From contig NZ_SLZL01000010.1 in assembly GCF_004342605.1 (NCBI RefSeq), positions 1 to 64,000 on the forward strand: DNA of 64,000 nt, given 5' to 3'. This DNA is from Caulobacter sp. BK020. Lineage in GTDB: Bacteria > Pseudomonadota > Alphaproteobacteria > Caulobacterales > Caulobacteraceae. The notes below the pieces were generated by a model that was not told where the DNA came from, searched no databases, and saw only the letters and a program-made list of their open reading frames with translations. The position numbers were made by a program, and so were the translations under genes. How positions within the stretch are numbered: the stretch's first letter is position 1; each line of letters begins with the position of its first letter. Below are positions 17,075-25,378 of this stretch, piece after piece.

Positions 17075-19574
17075 GACGCGCGCCTACCGGCGCTGGCTGC
17101 TCGCCGGCTGCCTGGCCGCCGCCGCGACCCCGGTCGCGGCCCTGGCCGACCCGATCCCGTACCTGGCGCTCGCCCAGGAACCGACGGCCACGCCATCGAA
17201 CGGCCCAGCCTCAGCCGACGCCCTGCGCCGGCTGAACCCCACGGGCCGCGACGTCAACCTGACGGTCCCGCTGAAGGACGGCGACTTCTACCTGGGCGAC
17301 ATGCCGCTGACGATCTCGGCGGACGGCCAGCTGTCGATGCCGTCCGAGCGGCTGCTGGGCCTGCTGGCCCCGGTGCTGGACGCCGCCTCGGTGGCCGCCC
17401 TGCGCTCGGCTTTCAACGGCCGGGCCCTGGTCGGACCCGAAGCGGTCACCCACGCCCAGCTGCAGATGACCTACGACCCCAAGGCCCTGGAGCTGCGGAT
17501 CAACATCCCGCCCGAGCTGAAGGCCGTGCGCAGCCTGCAGGTCACCCCGATGGACCATGCGGGCCTGGGCAGCTTCACCCCGCCGGCCGGCTTTAGCGGA
17601 TACCTGAACATCCGCGGCTCGGTCGACTATGTGGAGCAGGGCGTCGACAACGGGCTGGGCGACCCGACCTTCCTGCTCGACAGCGCCATCCGGCTCTCCG
17701 GCCTGGTGCTGGAGAACGAGGCGGTCTGGCAGCCGGGCGGGCGCAACGACTACCAGCGCCTGGGCACCCGGGTGGTCTATGACGACCTCAAGCACACCGC
17801 CCGCTGGACGTTCGGCGACCTGCAGGCCACCAGCCGCGGCTTCCAGTCGGCGCCCGACATCGCCGGGATCTCGGTCTTCCGCTCCTACAGCGTGCTGGCC
17901 CCGCAGACGATCGCCCGGCCGCGCGGCCGCGAGAGCTTCACCCTGGCCCGACCTTCGGACGTCAGCGTGATCCTCAACAACCAGCTGACCCGTCGGCTGC
18001 ACCTGGATCCGGGCCGCTACAACGTGCGCGACTTCCCGTTCGCCCAGGGCTCCAACGACGTGCGCCTGGTGGTCGAGGACGACACCGGACGGCGCGAGGT
18101 CCTGCAGTTCAACGTCTTCTTCGACCGGGCCCAGCTGGATCCGGGCCTGTCTGAATTCGGCGCCTATGCCGGCGTCAAGGCACCGCTGCTGGCCGACGGA
18201 CCCGACTATACCCAGAACTTCACCTTCAGCGGCTTCTACCGGCGGGGCGTCACCGACCGGGTGACCCTGGGGGTCAACGGCCAGGGCGACGAGGATACCG
18301 TCATGGCCGGGTTCGAAGGCCTGTTCGGCCTGCCGGTCGGCACGCTGGGCGTCGACTTCGCCCTGTCGCACATCGACGGCTTCGGCTCGGGCTATGCGAC
18401 GACGGTCACCCTGCAGCGCCTGTTCCAGTTCGCCGGCGGCCGCGCCGACGCCCTGAACCTGTCGTTCGAGAGCCGCAGCCGCGAGTTCGGACCGGTGGGG
18501 ACCTTCATCCCCGACAACCGCTACGACTACGAACTGGGCGTCGGCTATTCACACGCCTTCAGCGACGCGATCTACGCCAGTTTCGACGGCCGCTATTCGC
18601 ACGGCCGCGACAGCTTCCCTGACGCCAGTTCCTATCGGGCCGGCATGGGCTATCGCCTGACCTCGAACCTGGCCCTGACCGCCAACCTGATGTACGACGA
18701 CGTGCCTGGACGGCGCGAGACCACCGCGTTCTTCTCGCTGTCCTGGCAGTTCTCGGACAATTCCAGCCTCCGGGCCGAATATGACGGCCGCGACGACCGC
18801 GCGCGGCTCGTCTACCAGACCCTGCATGGCCAGGGGGTGGGCTCGTACAACGCCTATGGCGAGGTTTCGCGTTCGCCCACCGACGCTGCGTTCAATGGCA
18901 GCTTCAACTACATCGCCAACCGCGCCGAGCTGGGCCTGTCGCACTTCACGGCGTTCGACGGGCCCGACAACGGCCGCACCTCGCTGCGGGTCGGCACATC
19001 CCTGGGCTTCGCCGACGGCGCGGTCTCGGTCGGACGTCCGATCTATGACAGCTTCGCGATCGTCGAGGGCCACAAGAGCCTGAAGGGCGCCGACATCATC
19101 GTGAACCCCACCCCGTTCGGCTACACCGCCAACACCGGGGGCCTGGGCACGGCGCTGGAGACCAACCTCAGCGCCTATGCCGAGCGGACAATCACAGTGG
19201 ACGCGCCCAACGCGCCGGCCGGCTACGATCTGGGCTCAGGCTCGTTCCGGATGTTCCCGCCCTATCGGTCGGGCTACCGGCTGGTGGTGGGGTCGGACTA
19301 TTCTATCACCGCGATCGGCCGACTGCTGGATGGCGACGGCCAGCCCCTGGCCCTGATCTCGGGTTCCGCCACGGAAATGGCCAAGCCCGACCAGCCGGCG
19401 GTCGTGCTGTTCACCAATCGCATCGGCCGCTTCGGCGCCTCGGGCCTGCACCCGGGCCGCTGGCGGATCGAGATGGGGACCACGCCCCCCACCGTCTATT
19501 TCCTCGACGTTCCCGCCAGCGCGGAGGGTTTCGTCAAGGCCGGCGACCTCAAGCCCAGCGCCTCGGGAGGCTGA
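17040..19574 (+). CDS. Outer-membrane usher of the chaperone-usher pilus
   Basis: An 844-residue fimbrial usher. The signal peptide ends ALA (about 32). An N-terminal chaperone-subunit binding domain with GDFYLGDMPLTIS follows, then a large beta-barrel region (about 200-680) with RPRGRESFTLARPSDVSVIL and LDPGRYNVRDFPFAQGSNDV, and a C-terminal domain rich in strands. The usher receives chaperone-subunit complexes and secretes the fibre across the outer membrane. The start codon is TTG at 17040; it is chosen because AGGAGG lies five bases upstream and no ATG occurs in frame before the mature region. It overlaps the chaperone gene. The length is normal for the Csu subgroup. Confidence 0.92.
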   Translation: MRLNSRPTKGARTRAYRRWLLAGCLAAAATPVAALADPIPYLALAQEPTATPSNGPASADALRRLNPTGRDVNLTVPLKDGDFYLGDMPLTISADGQLSMPSERLLGLLAPVLDAASVAALRSAFNGRALVGPEAVTHAQLQMTYDPKALELRINIPPELKAVRSLQVTPMDHAGLGSFTPPAGFSGYLNIRGSVDYVEQGVDNGLGDPTFLLDSAIRLSGLVLENEAVWQPGGRNDYQRLGTRVVYDDLKHTARWTFGDLQATSRGFQSAPDIAGISVFRSYSVLAPQTIARPRGRESFTLARPSDVSVILNNQLTRRLHLDPGRYNVRDFPFAQGSNDVRLVVEDDTGRREVLQFNVFFDRAQLDPGLSEFGAYAGVKAPLLADGPDYTQNFTFSGFYRRGVTDRVTLGVNGQGDEDTVMAGFEGLFGLPVGTLGVDFALSHIDGFGSGYATTVTLQRLFQFAGGRADALNLSFESRSREFGPVGTFIPDNRYDYELGVGYSHAFSDAIYASFDGRYSHGRDSFPDASSYRAGMGYRLTSNLALTANLMYDDVPGRRETTAFFSLSWQFSDNSSLRAEYDGRDDRARLVYQTLHGQGVGSYNAYGEVSRSPTDAAFNGSFNYIANRAELGLSHFTAFDGPDNGRTSLRVGTSLGFADGAVSVGRPIYDSFAIVEGHKSLKGADIIVNPTPFGYTANTGGLGTALETNLSAYAERTITVDAPNAPAGYDLGSGSFRMFPPYRSGYRLVVGSDYSITAIGRLLDGDGQPLALISGSATEMAKPDQPAVVLFTNRIGRFGASGLHPGRWRIEMGTTPPTVYFLDVPASAEGFVKAGDLKPSASGG

Positions 19575-19575
19575 C

Positions 19576-20565
19576 ATGAAACGCGGCATCGGCATGCTGT
19601 TCCTGGGGCTCGCCGTCGGCGCGGCCTCGCTGACGGCCCATGCGGCCCAAGCCCAGTGCGTGACCTTCGACCCGGTGGTGCTGTCGGGCACCTTCGACCC
19701 GTTCAACCCCAGCGGCACGACGGTCCAGACCCTGACCATCACGGCTCGCCGGCCGCCGGCGGTGGGCGGCAAGAAGACGCAGGAGGTCGACTTCATCTAC
19801 CTGCGCCGGCCCGATACGCCCGCCAGCCTGGCCATCGTCCAGACCTCGACGGGCGGCCAGATCCTGGAAAACCCGCCCGGCCACGTGCTGGACCCCAACA
19901 ACGTCAATCCCAACGAAGTCGAGCTGAACTTCGGCGGCGTCGGCCAGCCCGACGTGCTGACCTTCGTGGTGACGATCACCGTGCCCAGCGGCGCGGACCT
20001 GGCGGCGGGCACCACCGACCTGTTCGTCGACCAGAAATATTTCTGCAAGCGCACGGGCGGAGCGGCCGACGAATCCGGCGTGGTGCCCAACTCGCTGGAC
20101 ATCCGGATCAACGTGCTCAGCGCCCTGCAGGCCAGCTTCGTCGGCCCGGCCCTGGACTTCGGCGAGATCGGCGCCCTGACCACCGCCGCCCTGCCCTCGA
20201 CGCCCAATTCGGTCAAGCAGCGGACGGGCAATGTGCGGGTGGCCAGCTCGGGGCCCTATTCGGTGGCCCTGACCTCGGCCAACCAGTTCCGGATGACCTA
20301 TCCCGGCGGAAACCTGGGCACGGCCAACCAGCGGATTCCCTACCAACTGGACTTCCTGGGCCAGACCCGGACCACCGCCTCCCCGACCTTCAGCACGGTG
20401 ACATGCCAGCGGGCCGGCCTCAGCGGCCAGTACCTGGCCATCACCCCGACCCTCCTGGAGGGCGGCGCCGGCAAGGCTCCGGCGCCCAACTACCAGGACA
20501 TCCTGACCGTCACGGTGACCCCTCTCGCCGTGCCGCCCGCGACGACGCCCGTGGCTTGCATGTAG
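19576..20565 (+). CDS. Predicted tip subunit (adhesin) of the SCPU pilus
   Basis: A 329-residue exported protein that starts one base after the usher stop, with GGAGG at good spacing. The signal peptide ends AQA (about 26). The mature protein appears to have two beta domains: an N-terminal half unlike the SCPU subunits (TLTITARRPPAVGGKKTQEV, YFCKRTGG) and a C-terminal half with the subunit fold (VLSALQASFVGPALDFGEIG to YQDILTVTVTPL). In Csu-type systems the last gene encodes a two-domain tip adhesin, which this matches in place, size and arrangement. Receptor or surface specificity is unknown. A stem-loop follows at 20601. Confidence 0.78.
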   Translation: MKRGIGMLFLGLAVGAASLTAHAAQAQCVTFDPVVLSGTFDPFNPSGTTVQTLTITARRPPAVGGKKTQEVDFIYLRRPDTPASLAIVQTSTGGQILENPPGHVLDPNNVNPNEVELNFGGVGQPDVLTFVVTITVPSGADLAAGTTDLFVDQKYFCKRTGGAADESGVVPNSLDIRINVLSALQASFVGPALDFGEIGALTTAALPSTPNSVKQRTGNVRVASSGPYSVALTSANQFRMTYPGGNLGTANQRIPYQLDFLGQTRTTASPTFSTVTCQRAGLSGQYLAITPTLLEGGAGKAPAPNYQDILTVTVTPLAVPPATTPVACM

Positions 20566-20600
20566 TTGGTTCCCACGGCGGCGATCGCCAAACTGAAACT

Positions 20601-20621
20601 CCGCCGGATCTGGTCCGGCGG
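20601..20621 (+). terminator. Terminator at the end of the SCPU pilus operon
   Basis: The perfect eight-pair stem CCGCCGGA/TCCGGCGG with a five-base loop begins 36 bases after the tip-gene stop and is followed by GGTTCTTCCT. The U-run is imperfect, but position and stability fit an intrinsic terminator separating the operon from the convergent gene at 20667. Confidence 0.6.
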
Positions 20622-20666
20622 GGTTCTTCCTATCCATCGACGACGGTCGGGAAAGCCGCGCCGCCC

Positions 20667-21071
20667 TCAGAGGGCGGTGATGCGCAGCGACAGGTCGCCG
20701 ACGTGGCCGGCGTCGGCGCCGGGCTCCAGGCGCAGCACGTGCGAGCGCGAGGCGGCGGTCGCGGAGTGGCTGATCAGGGTCTGGCCCGAGGCCGACAGCT
20801 GGATCTTCTGCCCGTCGACATAGACCGCGGCGCCGCTCAGGCCCTGGGCGTGCGACAGCCAGACGTCATAGCCCGCGGCGCTGTTGCAGAACTCGGTCAT
20901 CTTGCCCAGGTCGGTGGCCTGGTCGGCCGAGGCGCTGCCGGCCTGCAGGTCCACCCGGCAGATGACCGGCACATGGCCTTCCAGGCGAAGCTGATAGCTG
21001 CTGGGCGCGGCGACCGCGCTGGAGGCCAGACCGAGGAAGGCCACGGCGGCCATGAAAATCTTCGTGCGCAT
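20667..21071 (-). CDS. Small secreted beta-rich protein, possibly pilus-related
   Basis: A 134-residue protein with a clear signal peptide (MRTKIFMAAVAFLGLASSAV, cleaved near AVA). The mature part has two Cys (PVICRVDL and EFCNSAAG) about 40 residues apart and alternating strands (YDVWLSHAQGL, GAAVYVDGQKIQL), reminiscent of the Cys spacing and fold of pilus subunits though too divergent to assign. It is convergent with the pilus operon and transcribed from the AT-rich region at 21072. The start is placed at MRTKIF; a longer frame to 21107 lacks a signal-like start. Confidence 0.7.
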   Translation of the reverse strand: MRTKIFMAAVAFLGLASSAVAAPSSYQLRLEGHVPVICRVDLQAGSASADQATDLGKMTEFCNSAAGYDVWLSHAQGLSGAAVYVDGQKIQLSASGQTLISHSATAASRSHVLRLEPGADAGHVGDLSLRITAL

Positions 21072-21544
21072 TGCAAACCCCGAGAGAGAGGATGACGGGA
21101 GGATCATCCGGCGCGAGGGTTAAACAGCACACCATAAAGCTTGGTAAACAAATTTTTTAATAAGGATGATAGATTGTCGCAATTAAATACAGAGTAAATA
21201 TGACTCAGTAGTCAAATCAGAATAATACATTCTTACTATGCTTATATCGGAGATTGCTGGGGCGGCGAGAATGAAGACCGCACGGCAACTCATGGGCGCT
21301 GGCGGATCGACCGGCGTCGGATCAAGGCGGTGGGGGTGCTGAACCTTGATCCGACGCTCGGCGGGCGGAGCGCGCCGCTGGAGTTCACCGATGACGTTGC
21401 GGACCACATCGGTGAGCCGGTCATGTCGCTCCAGACTATACCGGGAGGGCTTCATCTGGCGACACAGTAATATTACCATCTATTCAACGACCACCAATAA
21501 TGCAGCTTTGTTAAGCGGCGAAATAAATCACAGAGATTTGTCAA
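21072..21544. other. Intergenic region, AT-rich with a GC-rich islet
   Basis: These 473 bases lie between the small secreted protein and the second LuxR-type gene, both on the minus strand. The flanks are AT-rich. The middle (about 21260-21440) is GC-rich and contains an open frame on the plus strand (21204-21470) that lacks an ATG before its last third. Promoters for the secreted protein should lie near 21080-21180. No confident gene is present. Confidence 0.5.
21204..21470 (+). pseudogene. Possible gene remnant without a start codon
   Basis: An 88-codon frame, open from a TGA at 21201 to the TAA at 21468, includes a protein-like segment with balanced composition (IKAVGVLNLDPTLGG, then EFTDDVADHIGEPVMSLQTI). 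The only ATG is near the end. Alternative GTG codons exist near 21330 but have no ribosome-binding site. It could be a decayed fragment of a lost gene or chance. I do not recognise a family. Confidence 0.2.
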
Positions 21545-22180
21545 TCACTCCAATACGTCAGCTGACGAAAGCACCGAGACAAGCTCAGCTTGACGGTGAA
21601 CGCCGACTTTGACCATGGCCGAGGCCATCTGGACCCGCAGTGTATTGATGCTGACGCCGCGCTCCGCGGCGATCTCAGCCGGCTCGCGCCCCTGGGCGAC
21701 CCGGGAGACGATCTCGGCCTCGGCGGGCGAGAAATTGAACATCATCCGGGCCCGCTCGACCGCATGGGCCGAGGACCGGCCGACCTCGCGCACGGTGATC
21801 AGGGCGCAGCGAAAACTGCTGTCGTCGGTGCTGAAGGGCTCGATCAGCAGCACCAGCGGTTTCTGGCTGCGCGAGCGGTGGACCAGCATGGCGCCGGATC
21901 GCCCCTGTCGAACCGCGCCGGCGATCCGACCGCGAAGCGCTTCGGCTTCGAAGTCGTTCTCGGCGTTCAGCAAGCCGCCCTTCTCGCCCAGGCCGTCGCC
22001 GTGCTGGACATAGCTCCAGGCCAGGTCGTTGGCGGCGTAGACGCAGCCCTCGCTGTCGGCGACGATCACGCCGAAGTTCACCAGATTGAGGATGGCGTTG
22101 GCCACGTGCGCCTCGAAGACGCCCCGCTCAACTTCCGAATCCACGACCTCGATCATCTTGATCAATCCCATCTGCGGCAC
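21545..22180 (-). CDS. PAS-like/LuxR-type regulator right of the pilus island
   Basis: A 211-residue protein. The N-terminal 140 residues look like a PAS-type sensor (LVNFGVIVADSEGCVYAAND, then a strand region with LVLLIEPFSTDDSSFRCALI). The C-terminal 65 carry a LuxR-type helix-turn-helix (FSPAEAEIVSRVAQGREPAE, then INTLRVQMASAMVKVGV). It has the same architecture and similar size as the regulator at 10963-11541, so the pilus island is bracketed by two such proteins. No receiver motif is present. Its upstream region (22181-22450) is AT-rich. Confidence 0.8.
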   Translation of the reverse strand: MPQMGLIKMIEVVDSEVERGVFEAHVANAILNLVNFGVIVADSEGCVYAANDLAWSYVQHGDGLGEKGGLLNAENDFEAEALRGRIAGAVRQGRSGAMLVHRSRSQKPLVLLIEPFSTDDSSFRCALITVREVGRSSAHAVERARMMFNFSPAEAEIVSRVAQGREPAEIAAERGVSINTLRVQMASAMVKVGVHRQAELVSVLSSADVLE

Positions 22181-22450
22181 CCACGCTGTTATGCGCGCTC
22201 GCGGCTTGCCGGATCATCTGGAAGTAATTTCAGGTGTAAATCGGCAGTTGTGCAGTTCAAATTACACCTTTTCGTATACTTCCACATCCATCATGCTTCG
22301 ATCGCTCCTATCAGCATTTGATATTATTTCTTCGCCGTAATCGTACCCCGGATTGGGTAGTCAATTGTTGTGATACAGATTGAAAACATCTCGTTTTTCG
22401 GGAGAAATTCGCCCAACGGAATACATATCCGGATAAGCCGTATTCTCGGT

Positions 22451-22969
22451 TCATGGCCCCAGATCGATATGGACCAGGTGCTGGGTGATCCTGAACAGGC
22501 CCGCATTCCAGCCCGCATAGATCGCGCCCGCGGCGATGGCGACGCCGTAGGGCACGCCGGGGCGCAACCGCGGCCAGCCGGCGGCGGCCAGCGCCGGGAC
22601 GTAGGGCCGGGCGGTCAGGGCCAGCAGCGCCAGGACGCCGCCCGCCACGGCGGTGGCCACGAGCAGCAGCAGCAGGTGGTCCAGCCCGGTAAACAGGGCG
22701 GCGGCGGCCAGCAGCTTGACGTCCCCCGCCCCTACCAGCTTGGCCGCGAACATCGGAAATCCGATCGCCAGCGCCAGGACCATGGCGCCCAGGCAGGCGG
22801 CCCAGGAGGCGACCGGCCAGCCGAACGGCAGGCCGAGCAGGAACAGGCCGGCGATGGCCAGCACCGACCCGTTCGGGATCCGGCGGCTCCAGGCGTCGCT
22901 GCCCGCCGCGATGAGCAGCAAGCCAGCATAGGCGCCCGCCCACACCAGGCGTCCGTAGTCAGTTTCCAT
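22451..22969 (-). CDS. cpaA: Prepilin peptidase of the Tad pilus (CpaA/TadV)
   Basis: A 172-residue integral membrane protease of the A24 family that cleaves the leader of Flp-type prepilins at the inner membrane. The two catalytic aspartates are visible: Asp25 in SDAWSRRIPN and Asp83 in GAGDVK. About six hydrophobic segments are seen, and it lacks the extra methylase domain, as usual for TadV/CpaA. The start at METDYG overlaps the preceding TPR gene by 11 bases. It is the last gene of the minus-strand Tad locus, while in Caulobacter crescentus cpaA follows pilA directly, so the order here is rearranged. Confidence 0.9.
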   Translation of the reverse strand: METDYGRLVWAGAYAGLLLIAAGSDAWSRRIPNGSVLAIAGLFLLGLPFGWPVASWAACLGAMVLALAIGFPMFAAKLVGAGDVKLLAAAALFTGLDHLLLLLVATAVAGGVLALLALTARPYVPALAAAGWPRLRPGVPYGVAIAAGAIYAGWNAGLFRITQHLVHIDLGP

Positions 22970-23915
22970 GGCCGCCCCCTCCGCTCGCCGCCGACGCATC
23001 GGACGCCGGCCGATCCAGGCGCTGGTCCTGGGCCTTGAGGCTCAAGGCCAGGCGACGGTTTTCGCCGGCCTTGGCGTAGTAGGCGCTACGCGCCTTGCCG
23101 GCCTGATCGAGCAGGGCGACGGCGGCGTCGTAGTCGCCCCGCAGCAGGGCGGCGAAGCCGGCGTTGTTGAGCAAGGCCGCGGGATCGTCGCCGCCCGCCC
23201 CGCGCGACGAGGCCCGGGCGTAGTCTCCCTGCAGCGCCAGGACCAAGCGCAGGTTGTTCCTGGCGGCGGCTAGCTCGGGCTTCTTTTCCAGCGCCGCGAC
23301 GAGGTCGGCCGACGCCTCCGGCAACCGACCCTGCAGGAGCCGCGAATAGCCGCGGTTGTTGAGCACCAGGGCGTCGCGGCCGGAGGCCTCCAGCGCATGT
23401 GCGTAGGCCTCCTCGGCAGCCGGCCAGTCGCGGCGGCGATCATATTCGCGGCCCAGGCCGTTCCAGGCGCGCCAGAGACGCGGATCGCCGGCCACGGCGA
23501 CGCGCAGGGCCTGGAGCGCGGCGTCCGCACGGCCCAGGGCCGACAGGGCCAGCCCCTCGCCCTGCCGCGCCCGCGGTCCCGAGGGATCGCCGACGGGAAC
23601 CCGGGCGAAGGTCACCAGGGCGGCCTGGGCGTCGCCCCGCGCCAGGCTCGTCTCGCCCAGCAGGGTCAGCAGGCGGGGATCGCCGCTGTCGGCGGCCAGG
23701 GCCTGGCCCAGCAGGCTGGACGCGTCCACCAGGCGATCCTCGGCCAGGGCTGTCTCGACGGCGGCCGCCACCGCCTCGCGGGCCGCCGGATCGGCCGTCG
23801 GCGCGACGGGTTGCGGGACGGCGGGCTTGGCGCGCCCCCAGCCGCCAGCCGCGGCGGCGGGCGTGGCGGCCAGCAGGAGAACGCAGCCGGCCGCGGCGAA
23901 CAGGACCCTGGCCAT
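22959..23915 (-). CDS. Secreted TPR-repeat protein of the Tad locus
   Basis: A 318-residue protein with a signal peptide (MARVLFAAAGCVLLLAATPA) and five or six tetratricopeptide-like repeats, for example LWRAWNGLGREYDRRRDWPA and LVLNNRGYSRLLQGRLPEAS. It resembles TadD-type proteins, periplasmic or outer-membrane TPR proteins needed for Tad pilus assembly. The start codon overlaps the stop of the upstream TPR gene (ATGA), indicating coupling. A Gly-rich tail ends the protein. Open sequence further upstream in the same frame belongs to the neighbour in another frame. Confidence 0.8.
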   Translation of the reverse strand: MARVLFAAAGCVLLLAATPAAAAGGWGRAKPAVPQPVAPTADPAAREAVAAAVETALAEDRLVDASSLLGQALAADSGDPRLLTLLGETSLARGDAQAALVTFARVPVGDPSGPRARQGEGLALSALGRADAALQALRVAVAGDPRLWRAWNGLGREYDRRRDWPAAEEAYAHALEASGRDALVLNNRGYSRLLQGRLPEASADLVAALEKKPELAAARNNLRLVLALQGDYARASSRGAGGDDPAALLNNAGFAALLRGDYDAAVALLDQAGKARSAYYAKAGENRRLALSLKAQDQRLDRPASDASAASGGGGHGN

Positions 23916-24421
23916 CAGGGCGTCCCCACCGGGATCGCCCCGCCGGCCCGGGCGGCGGATTCGTCGGGCGGACCGCCCGCCAGGAGCGGTCCGCCGTCGA
24001 CCGCCCGCCCGCTCAGCCGGGCCGAATAGGCCATGTTGTGCGTGACGATCGACGAGCCAGGATCGACCGCCAGGGCGCGGGCGTAGTAGCGGGCGCTGAG
24101 GTCGAACCGCCCCAGCTTGTCGTAGACCACCGCCTGGGCGTTGAGCACCCGCACGTCGGCCGGCGCACGGGCCGCGGCGACCTGCAGCAGCTCCAGCGCC
24201 AGGGCGTAGTCGCGGGCGCGGATGGCGTCGGCGGCGCGGGCGTAAAGCCGATCGGCCACGGCGGTCGGCGCCGGGGCGACCAGGCCGGGCGCGGGCGCGG
24301 CTTGAATCTCGGCGACCTGGGGCCCCGGCCGGACCAGGTTGGCCACTTCGCGCCAGACCACGCAGCCGCATAGGCTGGGAAGCAGCGCGCAACAGACGGT
24401 CGTCAGCAACAGGCGTCGCAT
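23915..24421 (-). CDS. TPR-repeat lipoprotein of the Tad locus (TadD-like)
   Basis: A 168-residue lipoprotein: the leader MRRLLLTTVCCALLPSLCGC ends in a lipobox-like LCGC, then two to three TPR units (YALALELLQVAAARAPADVR and LGRFDLSARYYARALAVDPG). TadD family proteins help secretin and pilus assembly at the outer membrane. It begins two bases downstream of the tadC stop and overlaps the next gene. The true lipidated Cys could be Cys18 or Cys20. Confidence 0.8.
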   Translation of the reverse strand: MRRLLLTTVCCALLPSLCGCVVWREVANLVRPGPQVAEIQAAPAPGLVAPAPTAVADRLYARAADAIRARDYALALELLQVAAARAPADVRVLNAQAVVYDKLGRFDLSARYYARALAVDPGSSIVTHNMAYSARLSGRAVDGGPLLAGGPPDESAARAGGAIPVGTP

Positions 24422-24423
24422 GG

Positions 24424-25371
24424 TCAGTGCCTCTTGAGAGCGGGAAGCAGGTTGTGAGCCACATCCAGGCCGGCCGGCAACAGCAGGGCCGTGACGATCA
24501 CCGGCAGGATGCAGGCGACCAGCGGCATGGTCAGCAGCACCGGGATGCGCATGGCCTTCTCCTCGCCGCGCAGGAATCGCCGCTCGCGCATCTCGGCCGA
24601 ATAGGTGCGCAGGGTCTGGCCGATGCTGGCGCCCAGGCTGTCGGTCTGGATCATCAGGGCGGCGAAGGCGCGCAGGGCGTCGACATTGACCCGGTCGCTC
24701 ATCCGCCGCAGGGCGTCCGGCCGCGAGCGCCCGGCGCGTAGCTCCTGCGAGACGCGGCCAAACTCGAAGGCGATGTCGCGATGCGAGGCGGCGATCTCCT
24801 GCGCCACCCGCACGAAGGCCGCGTCGAAGCCCAGCCCCGCCTCGATGCAGACCACCATCAGGTCCAGGGCGTCGGGGAACTGGTTCTCCAGCCGCTCGCG
24901 CCGGCCGGCGGCGCGCAGGTCGACGACGATCGCCGGCGTGACCAGGCCAAGGCCGCACAGCACCAGGGCGGCGACCACCAGCTGCAGCCCGGTGATCGGG
25001 GCCGAGGACAGCTTCTGCGAAACCAGCAGCAAGAGCGGCAGGCCCAGGGCCGAGCCGATGCGGGCCAGAGCGTACCAGGCGGGCGCGGACGGCGCGGGAA
25101 AACCGGCCTCGGCCAGGGTGCGGGCCAGGCGCGAAGGCTGATCCTTCCGCGCCGCCGGCAGACGCGCCTGCACCCAGGACAGCAGGGGATTGGCCGGCCG
25201 ATCGGTCTTGAGCAGCGTCTCGTCGGACGCGCCCTGGGCCGCGACCGGGGCGTCTTTCATCCGGCGGCGGATCAAGGCGCCCTGCTCGAGACGCCAGACC
25301 ACGGCCAGGGCGCCGCCGACGACGGCCGCGAAGACTGCGACCTGCAAGATGATGCTCAGCGCGTCGTCCAT
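24424..25371 (-). CDS. tadC: Tad pilus inner-membrane protein TadC
   Basis: A 315-residue member of the type II secretion system F family. Hydrophobic segments lie at about residues 5-25, 105-155 and 285-310, with the family domain between (FPDALDLMVVCIEAGLGFDA, RAFAALMIQTDSLGASIGQT). It is the inner-membrane platform partner of TadB and works with the ATPase CpaF to polymerise the Flp pilin. It lies seven bases after tadB on the same strand. Confidence 0.9.
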   Translation of the reverse strand: MDDALSIILQVAVFAAVVGGALAVVWRLEQGALIRRRMKDAPVAAQGASDETLLKTDRPANPLLSWVQARLPAARKDQPSRLARTLAEAGFPAPSAPAWYALARIGSALGLPLLLLVSQKLSSAPITGLQLVVAALVLCGLGLVTPAIVVDLRAAGRRERLENQFPDALDLMVVCIEAGLGFDAAFVRVAQEIAASHRDIAFEFGRVSQELRAGRSRPDALRRMSDRVNVDALRAFAALMIQTDSLGASIGQTLRTYSAEMRERRFLRGEEKAMRIPVLLTMPLVACILPVIVTALLLPAGLDVAHNLLPALKRH

Positions 25372-25378
25372 GACGTCC

